The notes below the pieces were generated by a model. The model was not told the DNA's origin and did no database searches. It saw only the letters and a program-made list of their open reading frames with translations. The position numbers were made by a program, and so were the translations under genes. A stretch of 64,000 bases of DNA from Leptospira kanakyensis (GTDB lineage: Bacteria > Spirochaetota > Leptospiria > Leptospirales > Leptospiraceae), in contig NZ_RQFG01000012.1 of NCBI RefSeq assembly GCF_004769235.1, forward strand, positions 62,001-126,000, in the 5' to 3' direction. This document shows positions 1 to 11,030 of the stretch, piece after piece (the stretch's first letter is position 1; each line of letters opens with the position of its first letter).

Positions 1-570
1 AATCTCCCCCACCTAAGTTTGTATTCTTTGACTTTAGAAAAAGGAACTCAGTACTCTCGAGATGTCTCAGATAAAAAAAAGGGAGAACCGGAAGAAAATC
101 TCCAATCCGAAATCCTCACCCAGTTACCAAACATTTTGAAAGAACATGGATATCTTTGGTACGAAGTATCCAATTATGCAAAACCTGGATTTGAATCCTT
201 ACACAATTTGAAGTATTGGACTTATGAACCATACCTAGGCATTGGACCTGGTGCCCATGGAATGATCGCTGGCCACAGGTACGGCAATCCACGGAATGCA
301 AACCTCTACCAAAAAAAAGAAACATCAAATAAGTATGGAATGATTGATCCTTCAACGGAACTGAGTCTCACACTATTTCGACTTTTTTCCCCTTTTCGGT
401 ATTTGGATTTTATCGAAACCTATTTGGATTCAAAAACAAAATCTAAGTATTTAAAAACCATTGAAGGTTGGGAAAAAAAAGGTCTATGTTCTATCGAAAA
501 TGAAGTCTTTCAATGGAAACCTGAGGCATTACTCTTGTTAGATGATCTAATTTTAGAAATCTCACTCTGA
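1..570 (+). CDS. hemW: HemW-like radical SAM protein, 3' part only
   Basis: This is the C-terminal ~189 residues of a HemW-family protein (the heme chaperone long annotated as oxygen-independent coproporphyrinogen III oxidase-like). The frame is open to the left window edge, so the gene starts outside. Family signatures seen are HLSLYSLTLEKGTQ at the window edge, YEVSNYAKPGFESLHN and YLGIGPGAHG, which follow the radical SAM barrel in HemW. The N-terminal CxxxCxxC cluster motif lies outside the window and cannot be checked. HemW proteins bind heme and deliver it to respiratory enzymes; the true HemN enzyme is a less likely reading because this ending is HemW-type. Confidence 0.85.
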   Translation, partial: NLPHLSLYSLTLEKGTQYSRDVSDKKKGEPEENLQSEILTQLPNILKEHGYLWYEVSNYAKPGFESLHNLKYWTYEPYLGIGPGAHGMIAGHRYGNPRNANLYQKKETSNKYGMIDPSTELSLTLFRLFSPFRYLDFIETYLDSKTKSKYLKTIEGWEKKGLCSIENEVFQWKPEALLLLDDLILEISL

Positions 571-611
571 ATTTTTCCAGATTTCTTTCTTAAAATTATC
601 TTAAAAAAAGA

Positions 612-640
612 TTGCCCACAGACCCCTCTCGAAAAATACT
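612..640 (+). promoter_or_regulatory. Candidate sigma-70 promoter for the tRNA pair
   Basis: TTGCCC at 612-617 and AATACT at 635-640 are separated by 17 bases, and the first tRNA begins 12 bases after the -10 box. Each hexamer matches the consensus at four of six positions, so this is plausible but unproven. Confidence 0.4.
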
Positions 641-651
641 GTTCGTATCCC

Positions 652-725
652 GGGCCTGTAGCTCAGTTGGTTAGAGCACTCGCTTGATAAGCGAGGGGTC
701 ACAAGTTCAAGTCTTGTCAGGCCCA
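652..725 (+). tRNA. tRNA-Ile (GAT anticodon)
   Basis: A full cloverleaf can be drawn. The acceptor stem pairs GGGCCTG (652-658) with CAGGCCC (718-724), with discriminator A725. The anticodon stem CTCGC/GCGAG encloses loop TTGATAA, giving anticodon GAT at 686-688. The T arm contains GTTCAAG. CCA is not encoded. It lies 9 bases before tRNA-Ala. Confidence 0.97.
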
Positions 726-734
726 TAAAGAAAC

Positions 735-807
<73 letters not shown>

Positions 808-881
808 AAAACCCGTTTCACTTTCCTCTCTCTTTTAAAAATTTCTTGCTATCTCCCTAGAATCACTATAAACCTTGAGAC

Positions 882-1313
882 ATGTCCGTAAAAGATATCC
901 TCAAAGACAAAGCGTCCTCCGTTCTTTCCATCGAAGAAGATAGAAATGTATTGGAAGCCACCCAAATGATGGTGGGTGCCAAAGTAGGATCGTTGATTGT
1001 GACCTTCCAAGGGAAACTTGTGGGAATCTTTACGGAACGAGATTTGATGCGAGTGGTTGCGAAAGACCATGCCAATCTAGACAAAGTCAAATTAAAAGAT
1101 GTGATGACCACACAACTCACTGTCGCTGGGCCCGATGAAGATGTGGATGATATCTTAAACAATATGATCACCAAACGTTTCCGCCATATGCCTGTTCTTG
1201 ATGGTGATAAAATCATTGGCCTTATCTCCATTGGAGATGCCGTCAAAACGAAACTAACAAGAACCCAAGCAGAGATGAGTATACTCAGAGAGTATATGTA
1301 TGGGCCGCACTAA
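882..1313 (+). CDS. CBS-pair domain protein
   Basis: A 143-residue soluble protein made of two tandem CBS domains, roughly residues 8-60 and 75-127. Typical CBS features are LVGIFTERDLMRVVAK at the end of the first repeat and RHMPVLDGDKIIGLISIGD in the second. CBS pairs usually bind adenine nucleotides and act as regulatory modules; no catalytic domain is attached, so the target is unknown. The start is the ATG after the tRNA pair. The stop codon overlaps the 3' end of the convergent exonuclease-like gene by 4 bases. Confidence 0.85.
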   Translation: MSVKDILKDKASSVLSIEEDRNVLEATQMMVGAKVGSLIVTFQGKLVGIFTERDLMRVVAKDHANLDKVKLKDVMTTQLTVAGPDEDVDDILNNMITKRFRHMPVLDGDKIIGLISIGDAVKTKLTRTQAEMSILREYMYGPH

Positions 1314-2077
1314 AACAAACGGTTTTCCGTAAGTCGATCGATTGTTTTCTCTAAGACAATTTCCAAGTTTTTAGTATCTTCTCTGTTATAAGCGATTAGT
1401 TTTTCCAAGGCTTCTTTGTTATTTGTTCTTTGGTATTCAAACCAAAGAAGTGGGGCCTGCCTTCCATCCATTCCTGCAATCTCTTCAGGTCGAACAAGTC
1501 CCAGTAACACTTCTGATTTTTTTAATCCCCCTTTGATTCCAATGGAATGCAAAAGATTCATCAAATCGAGTTGGGGATTTTTTACACGGTAACGAAATTC
1601 CTTTTCTAAAAATGGGACATCAAACCTTCTCCCATTATAAGTCACAAGAATGTCTTCTGGTGAGATCGAATCAAAAAGAAATTCTAAATCTTTTCCCCTT
1701 TCAAAAGTTAACATTCGTTTGTCTTGATAAATACTAACCACCGTCGTCACTGAAGATTCAGAAATTCCCGTTGTCTCAATGTCTAAAAAACAAAACCGTT
1801 CTGGGAAATTTTGCCATAACCTCCAATATTCGAGGCTCGGAAGTTCCGTGGTAAAAAAAGAAAAATTGGCTTCGGATAGTTCGTGTTCTAATTCTTCTCT
1901 GCGTTCCTCTAAAATGGAAACGGTAGGAAGGAGAGGATCATTTTTTTGTTTTTGGTATTGGATGAGAGATTCCCAATCATACACACCAAGACCAAATAGT
2001 TGTTTCTCTTTTTTTTCTCCGATTCCTGGAAACAACTGCAAACTAGACTTTAAATGAGATCCGTACATTTTTTCCAT
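1310..2077 (-). CDS. Ribonuclease H-like (DEDDy) exonuclease, YprB-like
   Basis: A 255-residue protein. A short helix-hairpin-helix-like segment (LFPGIGEKKEKQLFGLGV, about residues 15-32) precedes a DEDDy exonuclease fold. Catalytic motifs are visible: FLDIETTG (Asp99, Glu101), YNGRRFDVPFL near residue 145, and YNREDTKNL near residue 230, which gives the YxxxD motif. This arrangement resembles the YprB family of predicted 3'-5' exonucleases; the substrate is not known. The 5' end overlaps the aminotransferase stop by 28 bases, so the two are probably cotranscribed. An internal Met at residue 4 is an alternative start. Confidence 0.75.
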   Translation of the reverse strand: MEKMYGSHLKSSLQLFPGIGEKKEKQLFGLGVYDWESLIQYQKQKNDPLLPTVSILEERREELEHELSEANFSFFTTELPSLEYWRLWQNFPERFCFLDIETTGISESSVTTVVSIYQDKRMLTFERGKDLEFLFDSISPEDILVTYNGRRFDVPFLEKEFRYRVKNPQLDLMNLLHSIGIKGGLKKSEVLLGLVRPEEIAGMDGRQAPLLWFEYQRTNNKEALEKLIAYNREDTKNLEIVLEKTIDRLTENRLF

Positions 2078-3138
2078 CGTAGAAGACCCTCAATCATCCT
2101 CTCCTCTCTTTCTCCAAACCCAATGCGAAGGAAACCCTCTTCTTCAAAATTAGATCCAGGAAGAACAAATACACCTGTTTTTTCAAACAGCCGATCGGCA
2201 TAGTCCTCCGATGAAATTCCTGGTTTTAATTTTAGCCAACCCACAAGCCCACCTGCGGGTGTTGTAAACGACTCGGTGTGAGGAAGTTCCTTCCAGATAG
2301 AATCAAAACTTTGGATATTTTTTCTGACTCGCAATTGGATTTTTGGCAGGAAGGATTCTTTTGCATTCAATAGGCCCAGTGCAATTCGTTCGGAGATGGG
2401 TGAAACTGTATGAGTTAAATAGTCTTTAAAAGAGCGGGTTCGTTTCAGAAAAGATTCCTCTGCAATCAGCCAACCTACCCTAAGACCCGTTACACCAAAA
2501 CATTTAGTAAAGGAACCAGTTCCATAAAAAGAATGATTCGGATCCACTCCGGTTCGTCCCATAAAACCTTCACTCGGTAAAAATCGGTAATGTTCATCGA
2601 AGAGAACCTGTTTTTTCTTTTGTCGAAATTCGGCGATGAGTGTTTCCCATTCCCAATCAGAAAAAGTTTTCCCCGTGGGGTTGTGTGGGTGGTTCAAAAT
2701 ATAAAGATCAGCATCGATATCTTTCCAAGTGGATGCGAGAAATGCCTTTTCATGAGGGACTTTGACAATTTCTGCTCCAAGCATTTTTGGAATTTCATAG
2801 AGCGCTTGGAAGGCAGGCCAAATCAGAGCCACCTTGTTCTGGGGCTTAAGAGCGATATGAAATGCCAAATACAATGCCTCACCGGTTCCCGTTGTCACAA
2901 GGACTTGGTCTGGTGAAACACCTGGATACAAGCTGGCGATTGCCTTTCGAAGTTCTAAAGAACCTTGGTTTGGCGAATCGTTCATAGGAAGATCCAGAAG
3001 GTCTGAAAAGGAAATTTCTGCCATCCCTAACACTTCTTCCAAACGGAAAAACCCAAGCCCACTCTCTCCTAAATTGCAAAATGCTTTTAGGCGAAAACGT
3101 TCCAATCGGTCTTCTATGAAAAATTCTCTAGGTTCCAA
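2050..3138 (-). CDS. Class I/II PLP-dependent aminotransferase
   Basis: A 362-residue fold-type I PLP enzyme. The motif SFTKCFGVTGLRVGWL holds the likely Schiff-base lysine, LNHPHNPTGKTFSDWE gives the conserved NPTG loop, and VTTGTGEALYLAF is the cofactor-binding glycine region. The aspartate that contacts the pyridine nitrogen would be in LFDEHYRFLP. The specific amino acid substrate cannot be told from sequence alone. It leads a two-gene minus-strand unit with the downstream exonuclease and is divergent from the phosphosugar mutase, with a 46-base intergenic region. Confidence 0.8.
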   Translation of the reverse strand: MEPREFFIEDRLERFRLKAFCNLGESGLGFFRLEEVLGMAEISFSDLLDLPMNDSPNQGSLELRKAIASLYPGVSPDQVLVTTGTGEALYLAFHIALKPQNKVALIWPAFQALYEIPKMLGAEIVKVPHEKAFLASTWKDIDADLYILNHPHNPTGKTFSDWEWETLIAEFRQKKKQVLFDEHYRFLPSEGFMGRTGVDPNHSFYGTGSFTKCFGVTGLRVGWLIAEESFLKRTRSFKDYLTHTVSPISERIALGLLNAKESFLPKIQLRVRKNIQSFDSIWKELPHTESFTTPAGGLVGWLKLKPGISSEDYADRLFEKTGVFVLPGSNFEEEGFLRIGFGEREERMIEGLLRWKKCTDLI

Positions 3139-3184
3139 AATTGATTTCCAGACTACTTAGCTTCAAAAGATTAGTATGTAAGCT

Positions 3185-4935
3185 ATGTTGAAACCAGAAG
3201 ACAATATCCTATCTTGGACGAAATCACCTTTTTCATCGGAAATCCAGAATGAAGCCAAAAAGGCTTATGAAGATTGGAAGGCTGGGATCAGTTCGGAACT
3301 CGTTGATGCCTATGTTTCTCCTCTCAGCTTTGGGACTGGTGGGATTCGGGGTAAAATAGGAAACGGGATCGGCAAGATGAACCTCTACACAGTGGGTCGC
3401 GCCGCACTTGGTTTCATCAGTTATTTAAGAGATACCAGAAAAAATGCCTCAATTGTCATTGCTTATGATTCCAGAAGGCTCTCTAAAGAATTTGCAGAAC
3501 TCTCTGCTGGCATTGCCGCCAAACTTGGTGTGAAAGTTTATATTTTTCCCAAAGTAACACCGACTCCACTTTTATCTTATGCCATCCGCTATTACAAAGC
3601 CAGTGGTGGGATCGTCATCACAGCATCGCATAATCCACCTGAATACAATGGATTCAAAGCCTATCTTGAAGATGGGGGCCAACTCGTTCCGCCAGATGAT
3701 TCACTCATCATAAAAAGAATTAGTGAAATCAATGACTGGTCTTCCATCCCACTTGTACAAAAGTCAGACAAAGATTATAAAAAATTGGTCAAACCGGTAG
3801 GATCTGTCGTTTTCAAAACCTACTTAAAGGATTTGAAACAAGCAGGAATTCTTTCTTCGGTAAAACCAAAAACAAGAACCGATCTTGGGATCGTATACTC
3901 ACCGTTACATGGAACTGGCGGAGAGTATATGAAAGAAATGTTAAATTTCTTTGGATATAAATCTGTATTTCTTGTTCCCGAACAAAAAAAACCAGATGGT
4001 GAATTCCCAACAGTTAAATATCCAAATCCAGAAGAAAAAGAAGCCCTCGCCTTATGTGAGTTTCACGCCAAAAAGAAAAAAGCAGCTACCTTTATTGCCA
4101 CTGACCCCGATGCCGACAGACTGGGCGTAGGAGTTCGCCGCCCCGACGGAGAATATGAATACTTAAATGGAAACCAAATTGGTTCTATTATGGCAGCTTA
4201 CCTTTCCGAAAGGAAAAAATCTAAAACCAAAATTTATCATTTGGTAAAAACCATTGTGACAACTGACTTACAAGAAGCGATTGCCAAAAAAAACGGAATC
4301 AAAATCAAAAATGTTCTTACTGGTTTTAAATACATCGCAGAAGAGATGAAACAAATTGAGAACAAGAAGAACAATATCTTCTTGTTTGGTGGTGAGGAAT
4401 CTTATGGATACTTACCCGTACCCTTTGTTCGGGACAAAGATTCTTTATCCAGTGCCTTACTCTTTGTGGAGATCCTCGCAGAAAAAGGGGATCTTCTTAC
4501 CTACCTCGATTCCATTTATTTAAAATACGGATTGTATCGGGAAAGTTTGTATTCTTTGACCTTAGAAGGAAGTTCAGGCCAAGACAAAATTAAAAAATCC
4601 ATCGAGACACTTCGATCGGAAAACTTAATTGGGAAAACCATTGGCGGACGAAAGGTTGTAGGAGTAACCGATTTCGAAACACAAAAAGCAGATGGAAAAG
4701 CGAAAGCCTCTGTGTTCAAAGGAATGCCAAAATCCAATGTCATCCAAGTAGAACTAGAAGGAAATGCCAAACTCACCATCCGCCCATCGGGAACAGAACC
4801 AAAGGTAAAAGTGTATTCGTCCTTTGCTTCTTTGAAAAAACCAAAAAAACAATCAGAGATATCCGGACTCTGGGATTCTCTCGGAAAAGAAATCGCCCAA
4901 GCAGAGACAGAATTTTTACAACTGGCAGGTCTAAA

Positions 4936-4939
<4 letters not shown>
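3185..4939 (+). CDS. Phosphoglucomutase/phosphomannomutase family protein
   Basis: A 584-residue alpha-D-phosphohexomutase, about the length of PgcA-type phosphoglucomutases, interconverting hexose 1- and 6-phosphates. All four family landmarks are present: the phosphoserine loop TASHNPPEYNGFKAY (Ser148), the metal loop ATDPDADRLGVG, the sugar-binding loop GGEESYGYL, and the phosphate-binding RPSGTEPKVKVY near the C-terminus. Glucose versus mannose preference cannot be assigned. The gene ends in an ATGA overlap with argD, so the two are translationally coupled. No strong ribosome-binding site precedes the ATG. Confidence 0.88.
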
Positions 4940-7229
<2,290 letters not shown>

Positions 7230-7245
7230 ACTACGGAAGAACTAT

Positions 7246-7656
7246 ATGCAAGCAGGCATCGGACCGACAGGCAGACCTTACCAAATTCTCATCGCCGAGA
7301 ATTCCAAATTCCAGTCCAAACAGCTCCAACAGATTTTGGAATCAGAAGGTTTCAAAATCATTGGAGTTGCCGAAACAGGGAAAGAACTTCTACAAATGTA
7401 CAAAGACAATCGCCAACAGATTGATCTTGTAACCATTGAGATTTTTCTTCCTGAGGTTGATGGATACGCTGCTTTCTGGGATATGAAAGAAATGGGGGTT
7501 CTTCCTCGAATTCTTTTTATTTCAGAAGAGAATACTCCTTCGGTCATCAAAGCACTTCTCGAAAATGGGGCCATGGACTATATCGTCAAACCCATCAAAC
7601 GAGAGAAAATCTTGGAAAAAATCAAAGAAACCCTGCTTAAGATTCCCAAAGTATAA
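7246..7656 (+). CDS. Stand-alone receiver domain with Glu at the phospho-acceptor site
   Basis: A 136-residue CheY-like protein with no output domain. The fold is clear: ILIAENSKFQSKQL in strand 1, LVTIEIFLPEVDGYAAF in strand 3, RILFISEENT in strand 4, and the conserved lysine in DYIVKPIKREK. At the position normally held by the phosphorylated Asp there is Glu65, and the acidic pair before it reads E-N rather than D-D. It may therefore be a constitutively active or phosphorylation-independent receiver. The ATG at 7246 is chosen over an upstream in-frame codon inside leuB because GGAAG lies just before it. The 3' end overlaps pgeF by 20 bases. Confidence 0.8.
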   Translation: MQAGIGPTGRPYQILIAENSKFQSKQLQQILESEGFKIIGVAETGKELLQMYKDNRQQIDLVTIEIFLPEVDGYAAFWDMKEMGVLPRILFISEENTPSVIKALLENGAMDYIVKPIKREKILEKIKETLLKIPKV

Positions 7657-8377
7657 AATTCAAATTCCGGCCTTCTTCTTTGGCTCTATGGCTGAAGTAA
7701 AGAGGGCTTCGGTAAACATTTATATGAGAGTTTTTGACTCCCCCCATTTTCGAAAATTTTTCCTTCACTCTTTTTTCAATCGCGATCCCAACATCCAATA
7801 AAAACTTTCCTTGTCCTTTCTTACATAGAACAGTTTCACCGAATTGACTGAATAAATTTGCAACATCCGATTCTACTTCATAATCAGAACCTTGGATATA
7901 GGGCCCAATTTCTAAATGCAGTTCTTCTTGCGTATAACCTAACCTAATTGCGGTATCTATCATTTTTTCGGTGATACCTAAACTAGTTCCCTTCCAACCG
8001 GAATGGATCATAGCAACAAACTGTTGTTTGTTTGAATATAAAAATACGGGAACACAGTCTGCCGTGCGAACCACTAACATAGTTTTTGGAATTTCCGTAT
8101 ACAATCCATCCCCTTCCAGAATTCGATCTGCGCTCAAACGAGACTGCTGACTAGTAACAGAGTGGAGCGAATCACCATGGACTTGGTTCAGGGTGGTGAT
8201 TATTGGTTTTGAAGTTTTGAATTCCCTCTCCACCCAAACCTCAGTATATTGTTTCCACAATTCCGCAGTTTTGGGATAAATAGAATCAACTTCCCTTATA
8301 CCATCTAAACTTTGTTTGCCGGCAGTCCCAAATTTGATTTTCCCATAAGGGACTATAATTTCTCTAGTGTATTCCAT
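7637..8377 (-). CDS. pgeF: Laccase-domain peptidoglycan editing factor (PgeF/YfiH)
   Basis: A 246-residue protein of the YfiH/PgeF (Cu-oxidase_4) family. Recognisable blocks are RTADCVPVFLY, MIHSGWKGTSLGI and EIGPYIQGSDYEVE, which carry the metal-binding Cys and His residues. In E. coli the family hydrolyses mis-incorporated amino acids from UDP-MurNAc; other members are reported as purine nucleoside phosphorylases, so both roles are possible. Its start lies 14 bases inside the upstream glycosyltransferase gene, making it the last gene of a four-gene minus-strand operon. Confidence 0.85.
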   Translation of the reverse strand: MEYTREIIVPYGKIKFGTAGKQSLDGIREVDSIYPKTAELWKQYTEVWVEREFKTSKPIITTLNQVHGDSLHSVTSQQSRLSADRILEGDGLYTEIPKTMLVVRTADCVPVFLYSNKQQFVAMIHSGWKGTSLGITEKMIDTAIRLGYTQEELHLEIGPYIQGSDYEVESDVANLFSQFGETVLCKKGQGKFLLDVGIAIEKRVKEKFSKMGGVKNSHINVYRSPLYFSHRAKEEGRNLNFILWES

Positions 8378-9935
8378 TGGATTCCAGAAAGGATTTTGGT
8401 TGGTTCTTATCCCAAGTTTTAAGTTTAAAAGTTTCGAATAAATCAGAACAGTTCCAATCGTTACGTTGACAAAGAGAACTTATTTTCACTGGATCATAAG
8501 ATAAAAGGTAAAATCGTAACGGAATGTTTCTCCACGTATATTGGATGTATGGAAAATTATTTTTTGGAAGACGGTTATCGAGTAAAATCTCAATTTTACG
8601 ATCAAATAAATCTTTTAAATCCAATTCACTCTCGTGACCAACTCTTCCCCGGGTTCTAATATTCTTTTTTGCAAATTCTCTATCTGTTAAACCTGATTCC
8701 GCTTCAAAAGCAAAATTTGGCCTTAAATAATAAACAAAATGAGCCTGTGCACCAAAGAAGGCAACGCGGAAATCGGAAAGAGCACCATTGTCATAACCAG
8801 AAGTCCGAATCAAATGATCTTCATAAAACATTCGTTCTTCGACGATTCCATGCCAATCTGGAATTCTTGTTCCTTGTGTTTTCAGGGGGTCAATATATAC
8901 TGCAGTAGATAAAATAAATAAAAAAGCCACAAGGATTTGGTTCTTTGTAAACAAAGACAAAAAGAAAGATGTTTTTTTCGATTCTATTTGAGAATTTATA
9001 TCCCATTCATGGATCTGTCGAAATGCCAAATAAGAGAGATAGGGTAAAATGGGAATCCAGAACCTGTTCCCCATAAAATCTCCACCCACATACAAAACAT
9101 AGAAAATGTATAACAGAATCGAAGAAAGTAAAAACCGAAATTTTTTCTGGTTCAAAAACAATTGATAAATTTGAATTCCAGAAAGAACTAAAATGAAAAG
9201 ATAAAGAGGATAGGACTTAAAAAAATAAAGAAGATAATAAAACCCTTGGGAAAAATATGCTCCCTTATTTCCTTTTGCATAAAAAGTATTCGGAAAGATA
9301 TCATCATAATAAAAAACACGAAAACACAAAAATCCCAAAAACAAAAAGCCAAATAAAACTGGTTTCAAACTCCTCTTTCGAAAGAGCCAATCCAGGGAGG
9401 CAATGGATAAAAAAAGTGCTCCTTCGGGGCGTACAAGTGCAGATAGAAAAAAAAGTAAAAAAAGAAATTCGTTTTCCTTTTCCCATAAGAGAAACCCGAA
9501 ACAAACTAAAAAAGTAAACAAGGATGTTTCTAAACCTGATGTGGCAAAGATTTGGAGATGAAAAAATAAAGCCAAATGAACAAGAAGGAACGGATAGATT
9601 TTACCAACAGAGAGACGATTTTCTTCATAGAAAAAAACAAACAAGGTCATCAAATAAAAAAGAATACCAAAAAAAAGCGAAAGGAACTGAGGGGTTAGTT
9701 TTAAGAAATAACCTAGGGAAAGTAGGAGTGTCCAAAGAAAATTGGTATAACCTTCTACCCTTTCTTCAAAATTAAAAACTAACCCTGAACCTTCATATAA
9801 ATTACGCGCATAAACAAAACTGATATAAGCGTCATCACAGATCCACTTCCACTTAAAACTTTGGTAGAATGCGAATATAAAAAGAAGAAGAGAAAGTATA
9901 TAAAAAGAAATAACATTCCGTTTGAAAAATAACAT
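8364..9935 (-). CDS. Multi-pass GT-C-type glycosyltransferase, AftB-like
   Basis: A 523-residue integral membrane protein with about ten hydrophobic segments in the first 350 residues and a soluble C-terminal part. The first periplasmic loop reads DDAYISFVYARNLYEG followed by FNFEERVEGYTNFLW, with the acidic pair expected of GT-C enzymes that use polyprenyl-phosphate sugars. This loop resembles mycobacterial arabinofuranosyltransferase AftB and its relatives. Donor and acceptor are unknown; a cell-envelope polysaccharide or lipid is likely. It starts 3 bases after the kinase-like gene and overlaps pgeF by 14 bases. Confidence 0.72.
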   Translation of the reverse strand: MLFFKRNVISFYILSLLLFIFAFYQSFKWKWICDDAYISFVYARNLYEGSGLVFNFEERVEGYTNFLWTLLLSLGYFLKLTPQFLSLFFGILFYLMTLFVFFYEENRLSVGKIYPFLLVHLALFFHLQIFATSGLETSLFTFLVCFGFLLWEKENEFLFLLFFLSALVRPEGALFLSIASLDWLFRKRSLKPVLFGFLFLGFLCFRVFYYDDIFPNTFYAKGNKGAYFSQGFYYLLYFFKSYPLYLFILVLSGIQIYQLFLNQKKFRFLLSSILLYIFYVLYVGGDFMGNRFWIPILPYLSYLAFRQIHEWDINSQIESKKTSFFLSLFTKNQILVAFLFILSTAVYIDPLKTQGTRIPDWHGIVEERMFYEDHLIRTSGYDNGALSDFRVAFFGAQAHFVYYLRPNFAFEAESGLTDREFAKKNIRTRGRVGHESELDLKDLFDRKIEILLDNRLPKNNFPYIQYTWRNIPLRFYLLSYDPVKISSLCQRNDWNCSDLFETFKLKTWDKNQPKSFLESNGIH

Positions 9936-9938
9936 GAA

Positions 9939-11021
9939 TTAGTCCAGTTCAAATGATTTGATGAATTCTTCAATGATTAGAATATGATCCATCTCCGGTG
10001 TTGGATTTTCTTCAGATGGTTCATACAAATAGTCATCAAAAACGTGAAAATCAAAAATCTTTAATTCAAAATCGGGTAAAGTGATGATGATATTTTCTGC
10101 ATGGATATCAAAGATTAACTTTTCTTCTTCTGCCAAAAATTTTGTCACTTCGATCACACGATTGAAATCAACAGCAATTTTTTTTAACTTCGATTTTGAA
10201 ATCACACCGAACCGATGGGAGTCAAAATTCAATTTCCATTTGGGAAAAAATTTGTCCATAATTGGATTTTGATCCAACTTTTCATTTCGTATGGTAAATT
10301 CTTTTAAATGTTTACCAGCAAGTAATGGTTGTTGGTCGCAAGGTGTAAGAGTGACATTGGGAATTCCAAAGGGATTGTTTCTCACCCGCATCCCCATAAA
10401 AAAACGAGTAGGCACCACTAAGTCAGGAATGAGGGATTTTAATTTCCAATAATGGAGTCGTTCTAATCCCAAACGTTTGAATTTAAAATCGATTTCATCT
10501 TTTTTTGAATCACGAGAAGTTTGACTTTTTAAAAAATCTCGGAGTTCAATCTCCTCAGGTTTTAAAAACCGGGAAAGGTCTTTACCCACTTCTTTAAATA
10601 AGGATCCAAAAATTGCATCAGATGGTAACTTTGATTTCCCAATTTTGACCACTTGGTTCCAAGGGAGTTTATAAACAAATTTATAGGAACCTCTGCCAAT
10701 GTATCCGTCTTTAGACAATGGCATAAAATTATCTAAAAATTCACGATCATAGCGGTATGTAATTCGAAAGACATGAGAAACAGGAAAAAGTTTTTCATAC
10801 AAATTACGAAAGAATCCGGACTTTCGTAATACTTCGTCAACGGGAAGATCCTCAATGGGGATTGGAATTTCTTTTTTATCAGGATCAACAAACAGCTCTT
10901 TGTCGAGACCTTTCTCCAAGAGCTCCAAAAACTGAGGAATTTTTCCCCAGTTTGGATATTGGTTCCAGAGTTGGCTAATCCGATCGCGAATTCCCTTGAT
11001 CGGGCCTTTTTTTTCAGTCAC
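9939..11021 (-). CDS. Protein with a kinase-like (LPS/aminoglycoside kinase type) fold, unrecognised
   Basis: A 360-residue soluble protein with no signal peptide that I cannot name. It has the landmarks of a protein-kinase-like fold: a glycine loop GRGSYKFVYKLP (Gly109, Gly111), a candidate ATP lysine in VVKIGK (Lys126), a catalytic-loop-like FDIHAENII (Asp305, Asn310), and a metal-binding FDFHVFDD (Asp324) in place of DFG. Such small-molecule or LPS kinases often act on envelope sugars. Its place between a solute-binding lipoprotein and a GT-C enzyme (gaps of 9 and 3 bases) supports an envelope role, which is inference. Confidence 0.55.
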   Translation of the reverse strand: MTEKKGPIKGIRDRISQLWNQYPNWGKIPQFLELLEKGLDKELFVDPDKKEIPIPIEDLPVDEVLRKSGFFRNLYEKLFPVSHVFRITYRYDREFLDNFMPLSKDGYIGRGSYKFVYKLPWNQVVKIGKSKLPSDAIFGSLFKEVGKDLSRFLKPEEIELRDFLKSQTSRDSKKDEIDFKFKRLGLERLHYWKLKSLIPDLVVPTRFFMGMRVRNNPFGIPNVTLTPCDQQPLLAGKHLKEFTIRNEKLDQNPIMDKFFPKWKLNFDSHRFGVISKSKLKKIAVDFNRVIEVTKFLAEEEKLIFDIHAENIIITLPDFELKIFDFHVFDDYLYEPSEENPTPEMDHILIIEEFIKSFELD

Positions 11022-11030
11022 GGTTAGATT

